This document shows positions 55,449 through 64,000 of a stretch of DNA of 64,000 nt, piece by piece (position 1 is the stretch's first letter; every line of letters starts with the position of its first letter). The stretch comes from Carya illinoinensis (taxonomy: Eukaryota; Streptophyta; Magnoliopsida; Fagales; Juglandaceae): assembly GCF_018687715.1 (NCBI RefSeq), contig NC_056757.1:5183501-5247500 (forward strand), read 5' to 3'. Position numbers and translations under genes: made by a program. The notes beneath the pieces are model-generated. The model searched no databases, was not told the DNA's origin, and worked only from the letters and a program-made list of their open reading frames with translations.

Positions 55449-56660
55449 GCCACTATGAAGAATCTTGAAGTGCAAATTGGGCAACTAGCCACTACCATTA
55501 ATGCCCAACAAAGAGGAGCTTTTCCTATTAATACTGAAGTTAATCCAAAGGAATAATGCAAGACCATCACACTTAGGAATGGAAAAGAAATTGAGAGGTC
55601 ACCATTAAAGGAGAGCAAGTCCACCCCTACCGCTGCGAACAATGGCCAAAGTAAGGATCAAGTAGAAGAAGAAGAGATTGTCAATAAAACCGATATGCTT
55701 CCAGCAATTTCATTTCCTGACAATCCTCATATTCTCGCTCCTCCACTTCCTTACCCTCAGCGTTTTCAAAAGCAAAAATTAGATAAGCAATTTTCTAAGT
55801 TTTTGGATATTTTTAAGAAAATTCACATAAATATTCCTTTTGCAGATGCCTTGGAACAAATGCCAAATTATGTCAAATTTCTAAAAGATATAATTTCCAA
55901 GAAGAGAAGGTTAGAGGAGTTTGAAACAGTGAAACTTTCTGAAGAATGCAGTGCCATTCTTCAAAAGAAATTGCCTCAAAAATTAAAAGATTCGGGGAGT
56001 TTCACTTTGCCTTGCACTATTGGGAATTCATTTTTTGATACGGTTTTATGTGATCTTGGTGCTAGTATTAATCTTATGCCACTTTCTATATGCAGGAAAT
56101 TAGGATTTGGAGAGATGAAGCATACAACAATTTCTTTGCAACTAGCGGATCGGTCCATCAAGTATCCACGTGGAATCATATAAGACGTATTGGTAAAGGT
56201 GGATAAATTTATTTTTCCTGCTGATTTTGTGGTGTTAAACATGGAAGAAGATGAAGAAGTTCCTCTAATTCTTGACCGACCATTCTTGGGCACGGGAAGA
56301 GCTTTGATTGATGTTCAAAAGGGTGAATTAACATTGAGAGTTAATAAGGAAGAAGTTATGTTCAATATCTACCAAGCTATGAAATTTTCAGAAGATCCAA
56401 GTACTTACTTTCTGGTAGATGTTATTAAGCAATGTGTAGAAAAGGCTTTTCAAGAAGATATGTCATCCAATCACCTAGAACGCCGTATCACCACTTCATC
56501 TCATACTTTTGATTTTAATAATTCTGTTGTTTGTGAATCTGACTTGCCTTTTGTTAGTGAAGAATTTCTCCACTATGTTTTTGCTTTGGGAGCATTGCAG
56601 CAGGTTACATCACTTAGTAATGAAATGGGGAAGCTAGAGCCGGTGGTACCAAAGGCTTAA
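55449..56660 (+). pseudogene. Athila gag tail and protease region, broken
   Basis: In-frame stops at 55555-55557 and 56181-56183 interrupt an otherwise open frame. The protease has CDLGASINLMP near 56049 and a flap-like PLILDRPFLGTGRALID near 56261. Confidence 0.85.
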
Positions 56661-56729
56661 TCTGAAAATGCTAAATAAAAGATGCAGAAAAATACAACTT
56701 CGGAGTTGAAGCAATTACCTGAGCATCTT

Positions 56730-58230
56730 TGCTATGCATTCTTGGGGATAGTGATACTTTTCCAGTGATTGTTGCTACATCACTCACACCCGAAGAAGAG
56801 GAAAAGTTGCTGCGTGTATTGAGGGAGCATAGAACAGCTTTGGGATAAACTATTTCTGACATAAAAGGAATAAGTCCCTCCATTTGCATACACAAGATTT
56901 TAATGAAGGAGCTTTACAAACCAACGATCGAGCACAAAAAAAGATTAAATCCAGCAATGAAGGAAGTCGTGAGAGCTGAAATTTTGAAACTCCTTAATGC
57001 TGGAATTATATATGCTATTTCAAATAGTTCATGGGTAAGTCCAGTGCAAATTGTACCAAAGAAGGGTGGAATGATGATGGTGAAAAATGACAATAATGAG
57101 TTCATTCCTACAAGAACGGTTACGGGATGGCGTGTATGCATGGATTACCGCAAGTTGAATTAAGCAACAAGGAAGGATCATTTTCCGCTTCCATTCATTG
57201 ATCAAATGTTGGATCGATTGGCTGGGTACTACTACTATTGCTTTTTAGATGGTTATTCGAGTTATAATCAAATTGCCATAGCTCCTGAAGATCAAGAGAA
57301 AACTACATTCACATGCCCCTATGGAACATTTGCTTTTAGGAGGATGCCCTTTGGATTGTGTAACGCCCCTACGACATTTCAACGTTGCATGATGGCTATC
57401 TTTTCTGATATGGTGGAAGATATAATGGAAGTTTTCATGGATGACTTTTCAGTTTTTGGCACATCTTTTGATCATTGTTTGCATAACTTAACTCTTGTTT
57501 TGCAGAGATGTGAAGATAAAAATCTAGCCCTGAACTGGGAGAAGTGTCTTTTCATGGTTCAAGAAGGGATCGTGTTTGGCCATAGAGTGTCATCTAAAGG
57601 AATTGATGTGGATCGAGCCAAAATTGGAACCATAGAGAAACTACCACATCCAAAGAATGTGAAGAGAATCAGAAGTTTTCTGCGACATGCAGGATTTTAT
57701 AGAAGATTTATCAAGGATTTTTCTAAACTCTCTAAACCTTTATGTAATCTTCTTAAGAAAAATTCTGCATTTGACTTTGATGTTGTTTGTTTGCAGGCCT
57801 TTAATGCACTCAAGGAGAAACTAATTTCAGCACCAATTGTGATTGTGCCTGATTGGAGTCAACCTTTTGAAATTATGTGCGATGCAAGCGACTTTGCAAT
57901 TGGAGCAGTGTTGGGGCAAAGGCGAGATAAGCTGTTTAGAGCCATCTATTATGAAAGCCGGATATTGAATGAAGCTCAGTTAAATTATACAACAACTGAG
58001 AAGGAGATGCTTGCTGTGGTGTTTGCTTGTGATAAATTTCGGTCTTACCTCATTGGTACAAAGGTGATAGTGTTCACTGATCATGAAGCACTTCGCTATT
58101 TGTTTGGCAAGAAGGATGCTAAGCCTAAGTTAATTCGTTGGATCCTTCTTCTTTAAGAATTTGATTTGGAGATTCGAGACAAGAAAGGAAGTGAAAATTT
58201 AGTGGCTGACCATCTCTCTCGGTTAGAGTA
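56730..58230 (+). pseudogene. Athila reverse transcriptase and RNase H, broken
   Basis: A frameshift near 56735 and stops at 56847-56849, 57161-57163 and 58154-58156 break the frame. The reverse transcriptase retains FPLPFIDQMLDRLAG, FAFRRMPFGLCNAP and the catalytic FMDDFSVFG near 57437. The RNase H has EIMCDASDFAIGAVLGQ near 57870 and FTDHEALRYLFGKKDAK near 58075. Confidence 0.88.
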
Positions 58231-58379
58231 AGAGGAAGAAAGACCAGATTCAGTGGTCCAAGAGGCATTCCCTGATGAGCAGTTGTTTGCATGTGAGATC
58301 AAGCTTCCGTGGTATACAGATATTATTAACTACCTAGCTTGTAAAGTTTTACCACCTGATCTTACTTACCATCAACGCA

Positions 58380-59590
58380 AGAAGTTTTTGCATGATGTGA
58401 ATTATTATCTTTAGAATGAGCCTTTGTTGTTCAAAAGATGCCCAGATCAAATCATTCGAAGATGTGTGCCGGAAGAAGAGATGCAAGACATCCTCCATCA
58501 TTGCCATTCCTCATCATATGGAGGACACTTTGGAGCCACCCGTACAGCAGCTAAGGTACTTCAAAGTGGATTCTTTTGTCCTTCTATTTTTCGTGATAGT
58601 TACACTTTGGTGAAAACTTGTGACCGGTGCCAACGTATGAGGAATATTTCAAGGCGTCATGAGTCACCACTGAAAGGTATTTTAGAACTTGAGTTGTTTG
58701 ATGTTTGGGGAATAGATTTTATGGGGCATTTTCCTCCTTCTTTTGGTTTTGCTTATATCTTATTAGCAGTTGACTATGTGTCAAAATGGGTGGAAGCAAT
58801 TACTACAACAACAAATGATGTAAAGGTAGTGCTCAAATTTCTGCACAAGAATATATTCACAAGATTTGGCACTCCACGAGCTATTATTAGTGATGAAGGG
58901 ACTCACTTTTGCAACAAGTTGTTTGATAATCTTCTTTCTAAATATGGTGTAAAGCACAAGATAGCACTTGCTTACCATCCTCAAACTAATGGCCAAACTG
59001 AAATTTCAAATAGAGAAATCAAGAACATCCTTGAAAAAACGGTTAAAACCAATAGAAATGATTGGGCGAAGAAGCTTGATGATACTTTGTGGGCATACCG
59101 TACAGCCTTTAAAACACCTATCGGGATGTCTCCATACCGATTAGTGTTTCGAAAGGCATGTCATCTACCTGTGGAGTTGGAGCATAGAGCTTATTGGGCT
59201 GTAAAAAAGTTTAACTTTGATTTGAAGGCAGCAGGTGAAAGCGACTTCTTCAATTGAATGAGATGGAAGAGTTCCGGAATGATGCATATGAAAATGCAAA
59301 GATCTATAAAGAAAGGACGAAGAAGTGGCATGACAAACAGATTCTTAGGCGAGAGTTTGCTCCAGGACAACAAGTTTTACTATTCAATTCATGACTCAAA
59401 CTCTTTCCAGGAAAGTTGAAATCAAGATGTACAGGTCCTTATACAATTCATGAAGTTTTCTCTTTTGAAGCAGTAGATTTGAAGGACAAGACATGGAATA
59501 TTTTTAGAGTTAATGGTCAAAGATTGAAGCACTATTATGGAGAACAAATGGAGAGGAACTATGCATTTATTCCTCTTGGAGATCCTAATT
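58380..59590 (+). pseudogene. Athila integrase, broken near its end
   Basis: The zinc-binding part has H-x-H near 58496 and CDRCQRM near 58620. The core has [25 protein letters not shown] and [15 protein letters not shown]. The open frame 58424-59257 ends in TGA, and C-terminal integrase-like sequence continues to about 59590 with further breaks. Confidence 0.88.
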
Positions 59591-59599
59591 GATGATGAT

Positions 59600-61238
59600 T
59601 GAAAAGTCTGGCTGTAGACTTTAAAACAAGCGCTTATGGGAGGCAACCCATAGATATTTCTTTCATTCTTTCATTTATTTTATTATCTTTATTTTTTTAG
59701 TTTTAATAAATTGGTTTTTGATGCAGGTTTATTTAGCATGAATAAAGAGCTGAAAAATTTTAAACTTCGGAAGATTCATCATGCAACCAGGGAAGTTCCT
59801 TTTATTTCTTCAATCCTTTTTACTTTTGCATTACAATGAGGACATTGTTTAGTTTAAGTTTGGGGGTGTAAACTCCTATAGTCATTTGATCATCTTGTTT
59901 TCTAAGTCTTGAGTTGTTGATGAGTTGTTTGATTCTCTTACCAAGCATGTATTGGAGTAAGATTGAATTCTCTATGACTCTGAAATTTGTGATTGAAGAT
60001 GGTTTTGAGAAAAATTTTCAAAAATTTATTTTATGTCAAGTGAAGTTTTGTGGGTACTTTGGTTTAAATCTTTGACCTTGAACATAATTGAGCACATAGT
60101 CGTTTTTCTCTTATTCTATTTTGCTTATGAAAAGAAGAAGTTGAATTAATTGAAAGAGGAAAGTTCAATTTTGCTTTGCTCTAAAATCTTTTGATGGGTC
60201 ATTGAGGTGAAATCCTAGTTGAGACCAAATATTAGAGAAATGATCTAGGCATTTCTTTGGCATAACAAAAAAGTTTCCCAGCCGTCCTAAATATCATGCT
60301 ATCATTACATGGTGTGTTTCCATAGTCAACCCCCTTGAGCCTTCATAAGCCTTTATTTATTCTTTGAACTATAAACCATGCCTGCTCTAAGCCTGAAAAA
60401 CAATGAATCTACTTTTGATAGTTTGAAAAAATACTTTGGTGCAGAGTTACATTTAAAAGAGAAAATTTGTTTCATGATAAACTGTATTATGTTTGCTCTC
60501 TCTGTTTGATCAAAGAAGAATGAGAAGAAAGAAGAAGAAAGATAGTAAAAAAAAAAAAGAAAAAAAAAAACAAAAGAAAAAGAAGTTACTAAGCGGAGTA
60601 TGTATCACCTCAGATTTTGTTAAATGAATTGTTGGTATTACTTCAGTGATTACAGCAACAATAATGCCACAAGTATGAGCATATTGCCAAGAAAGAGCTA
60701 TAATTTGAATCATGTGGGTATCTCTTTTAGTGTTCTTTTCACTAAGTATTTTTTCAGTTTGTTTTGATTTTCCATATCCAGTTCTTTCTTAACCCTCACC
60801 CTGTGGCCTATCATTACAACCTTATTAAAGACCTATTGATCCCTGATTTTTGGTGTTGACTACATTAGTGGAGATGATTTCTGAAAATTGGACTTATGGG
60901 GTTAAGTTTTGAGAGAATTCTTCTAATTTTAGTTGTTCTACTTTTATCTGAATTTGCAGGTGGTTTGAGGTTAAATTGACTATATCACACACACACTCAA
61001 GGTCTTAGCTTTAGGTTGAAATAAACGCCTAACTCTTGCTTGACAAATTGCAAAATTTTTTATTGATTTTCTTGCTATCTTTGATGTTAAAAGAGTAAGA
61101 TACTAGTGATGAAATCTAAATTCATAAAAGTTTGGTGAGTGATGATACTTCTCTTTGGGGTCGAGTTGATATTGCCTAAACTATCATTTGCTTTTCTTTT
61201 TATTTGAGGACAAACAAAGTTGTAAGTTTGGGGGTATT
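59600..61238. other. Noncoding 3' part of the Athila element
   Basis: Athila elements often carry an env-like gene here. I see none in any frame. A purine-rich AGTTTGGGGGTG occurs twice, near 59859 and directly before the 3' LTR at about 61225-61236. The second is the likely polypurine tract. Confidence 0.6.
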
Positions 61239-62523
61239 TGATGACTTGCAAAATTTCGTATTACAGATTTACAAAATCGCTCGAGCGGAGGCTTTTGGCC
61301 GCTCGAGCGAATTCAGGCAAATTCAAAAGCTCGACTGCCGCTCGATAGTGAGCTCGAGCGGGTTGCGGGAAAACAAAGATCGCTCAAGCGAAAGCTTTTG
61401 GCCGCTCGAGCGAAGTCAGACAGAGTTGAACGCTCAATGTGCGCTCGACAAGCCGCTCGAGCGAATTTAGGCAGAGTCGAACGCTCGATTCTCGCTCGAC
61501 ACCCCGCTCGAGCAAACATCGTATTTTGACAGATCAAGAATTTTCTGCCGTCACCCCATATAAAAGTGATTTTTCACTCTATGGCCGTACCTTTTGACTG
61601 GAGAACACTTTTTTGGGACAGAAAAACACAGCTAGAAGGATTCAAATCATCTGTTTTGGAATCATACACGAGCACAGAAGGGAGAAAAGTATTGAAACAT
61701 TTCCTTGAGAATTTGAAGACGAGTTGCGGTTGCGAGGAGTATTTTTCAATGTTTATTTTTTTCCAATATTCTCAGAACAATTTTGGTGAATTCGTTTATA
61801 TTGAATTCCATTTCTAGCATGAGTTAAATTTTATTTATTCTAGGAAAATGATGTAACCTAGTTCCGAATTATGCTTGATTGTCTATACTAATTTAAGGCA
61901 ATTCTCTTTTTATTTATTTGATTTATTCTGAGTTTATTACTTCTAATTAACTGGCCATTGATTAGATGATTTTTAATCTTGTGATTTGCTATCGAAAGAC
62001 GAGATCATAAGGTAAATATTGAATATTTCAGCATAGGAAAGTATAGAGATCGAAAGACTTGTATGAACCTATGTAGTAATTAAATCATTGGTCTTATTGC
62101 TTTCTTACTTTATTAATTTGCATATTCTTGTGTGAATTGATGAACAAGAATAATTTTCAATTGACTATCGAAAGAGGCTGTTGGATGAATTAGAGATTTG
62201 CTAATGAACAAAAAGAATTAAATTAAATTAGCTGGATGAGAAAAGCATAATGAAGAATTAGGTGAAATCGATTTCCTATAAGTTTTCTTTCCCATTAATT
62301 TGATCTTCGAACGTCAGTTTTATTTCCTTTGCGTATTTCTCTTTGAGTTGATCTTAATTTAATTTGCAACTACAAAAATCTTAATGATTCCTCTAGATAA
62401 AATCGAGATTAGTATAATTTTGATATTTGGAAAAAGTAAGGTACAAATCCCTAAAGACAATACCCTTCTTATCACTTTATTATAAAACTACGATACTGTG
62501 CACTTGCAGTTTTGCACCGGTCA
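61239..62523 (+). repeat. 3' LTR of the Athila element
   Basis: Starts TGATGACTTGCAAAATTTCG and ends GCACCGGTCA. Contains the second copy of the CGCTCGAGCG array. Confidence 0.92.
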
Positions 62524-62528
62524 CTCTC

Positions 62529-63383
62529 CTCAAGCTCTAACCCAGATGCAACACCATATATATTTACAACCAGATTCGCAACATTAGCCCCTATATGCAA
62601 CAAAAATATATGAAATAAATCTCTAGGTTAGGGCATTGTAAAATTTATAGTGCAATGGGAGCAGTAATATTTGTAATACTTATAGAGCAACCAGTGATGG
62701 AGATCTACTGCAATGGAGATTGACTGTTGCAAATACAATATAAATAGCACACGTGATGACCTAGATAGACAAATTCAGCTATTTTTCATTATGGAATGCA
62801 AAACAAAAAGATACATTGTGTTTCAAAGTGCATCCAAGTATTCCAATAAAAGACTAACAAAAAAATTAAAATGAAAGAGATAAATAAAAGATTGTGACAA
62901 TAAAATAAAATATTGCATTTCTTTAACATCAAGAGCACAAAATGAATTTAGAAATTGGTCATGATATTTTATCTTTTTTCTTTTATCATGGCTTAAATTC
63001 TTGTTTAGAAAGTTGTCATGATACTTTTATCATGGCCCAAAGAAGAGGTTAACAGTTCTCATGTTAACAATGCTTTTATTTTTTTTAAAGAGAAAAATGA
63101 TCGAGAAAGTAGCCATAAAAACGATTCTCATGTCAAAGATATTGAGACAAAAAATATTGCCTTTATATTTTTATATTAAAAGGTTAGTTTATCTTTGCTA
63201 TTTAGCCAAGCACTCATGGTGAAATGAACTACTCAAGTTCTCTCTCTAGATATAGCTAAATTAACATACTGCAGGGAACTACTCAGATTATTTCTTGATT
63301 TATAATAAAAAAACTATAACATAACATATATCAATATAAGATTCCACTCCAGCATCAAAAGTCCACAAAAAGGTAATTCAGTT
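62529..63383. other. Host DNA right of the Athila element
   Basis: AT-rich. On the minus strand, about 62592-62524 can be read as an exon-like stretch (ANVANLVVNIYGVASG) after an acceptor-like TTGCATATAG. I cannot identify it. No other supported feature. Confidence 0.3.
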
Positions 63384-63668
63384 TGTAATTCTGGGAACCA
63401 TTCTTTGCCCCAGCTTCAATAACCATGTTAGATAGTGTCATCCTTTCTTCCATTTATATAGTACAGAGGATTAGAGACTTATTGATCCACTTGAACAATC
63501 AACAATAATAAGCATGATTAACATCACAGATGTAAATTTGTACTAATACCATGGATGCAGTAATTGTCTTTTAAAATTTACTTATAGCTAAACTTTCAAC
63601 AGTTGTGCCAACAAACTCCATAGACTCATATGTTGCACTAGATAGAGATATTTCACCAATAATTTGTA
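63384..63668 (-). pseudogene. Exon remnants of 3-isopropylmalate dehydratase large subunit
   Basis: Minus strand. 63668-63580 reads LQIIGEISLSSATYESMEFV followed by GTTVESLA. 63453-63395 reads MEERMTLSNMVIEAGAKNG. Both match, in order, neighbouring blocks of the plant leucine-biosynthesis enzyme (IIL1/LeuC type, aconitase superfamily, chloroplast). The splice sites look damaged: the donor after the first block reads ATAAGT where GTAAGT is expected, and the second block is preceded by TATAA rather than an AG. The sequence before the first block has a stop. No further exons were found up to the window edge or next to the Athila insertion, so this is probably a pseudogene fragment. Confidence 0.65.
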
Positions 63669-64000
63669 ACGTAAAGATTGTTTAGTAATGTGGCAAAATT
63701 GAAAAGGGAAGATATATTTATTTACATGAACCACTGTATAAATATTGGCTCATGCAATAAAAGTACTTTATTTTCACAATATGACTAAGATATTTTAATT
63801 TGATTGGAGCATCTAAATTCAACATATACACCACTTTTCATTAGAGAAAATAGGAAGCAGAAAATTATTATAAGTACCAAGATCTAAATTTAAATCACAC
63901 AGCCAAAAAAAGCTATAACCCAGTTGAAAAAAAAAAAGAAATGACAAGGAAAAAAGAACAAGAAACTACAAAGAGAGAAAGCCAACAAACGAATAACAAA
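63669..64000. other. AT-rich DNA at the window edge
   Basis: No coding or repeat feature recognised. Confidence 0.4.

Larger units (their letters stand above)
52827..62523 (+). mobile_element. Ty3/gypsy Athila-lineage LTR retrotransposon, complete in structure
   Basis: Two LTRs of about 1285 bp (52827-54111, 61239-62523) are flanked by the 5-bp duplication CTCTC (52822-52826, 62524-62528). The primer site matches the Athila type. gag, protease, reverse transcriptase, RNase H and integrase follow in order, then a long noncoding stretch before the 3' LTR. No env-like frame is seen. Stops and at least one frameshift mean the copy is not autonomous. Confidence 0.95.

Overview
The window is nuclear DNA of a flowering plant. 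The evidence is intron-bearing genes of plant-type families (a FAR1-related protein, a MORN-repeat membrane protein, RING-H2 ligases with an N-terminal zinc ribbon, an isopropylmalate dehydratase remnant), AT-rich spacers, and Copia, chromovirus and Athila LTR retrotransposons with hAT- and Mutator-type DNA elements. The proteins look eudicot. A woody Fagales-like genome is only a weak impression.

Region 1 (1-8.2 kb). The FAR1-related gene (+) and a small GRF zinc-finger gene (-) are convergent. Both lie inside one element of about 6.8 kb (1404-8197). It is flanked by a perfect 9-bp target duplication (TTTTAGGAA at 1395-1403 and 8198-8206) and by gap-free imperfect 56-bp terminal inverted repeats. 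This is the layout of a two-gene Mutator-like element (MULE): transposase plus a convergent second gene, as in maize MuDR, but with a GRF/coiled-coil/membrane-anchor protein as the second gene. The transposase has one in-frame stop, inside its SWIM zinc finger. The element lies about 210 bp upstream of the TATA box of the next gene.

Region 2 (8.2-15.2 kb). A three-exon gene for a two-transmembrane MORN-repeat protein, then AT-rich intergenic DNA.

Region 3 (15.2-48.7 kb). A diverged direct segmental duplication: copy A about 15180-30003, copy B about 33153-48675. Each copy ends in a RING-H2 gene. The copies have since been filled by different transposons: A has a 6-kb Copia element carrying a hAT-type MITE, a 0.87-kb element with 9-bp TSD and a hAT-like element; B has a chromovirus and several hAT-type elements. 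Several insertions can be seen because the other copy keeps the empty site. RING gene A looks intact. RING gene B lost its C-terminal tail, has an insertion between its TATA-like box and its leader, and is followed by a second, frameshifted RING fragment. The 3-kb spacer between the copies holds a decayed LTR-type element with a Transposase_28-like reading frame.

Region 4 (48.7-64 kb). Tandem repeats, a probable 1.66-kb solo LTR, a structurally complete but mutated Athila element (52827-62523, TSD CTCTC) whose LTRs carry an array of CGCTCGAGCG palindromes, and at the right edge two exon remnants of a 3-isopropylmalate dehydratase large-subunit gene on the minus strand.

All calls come from reading the sequence; no database search was possible.
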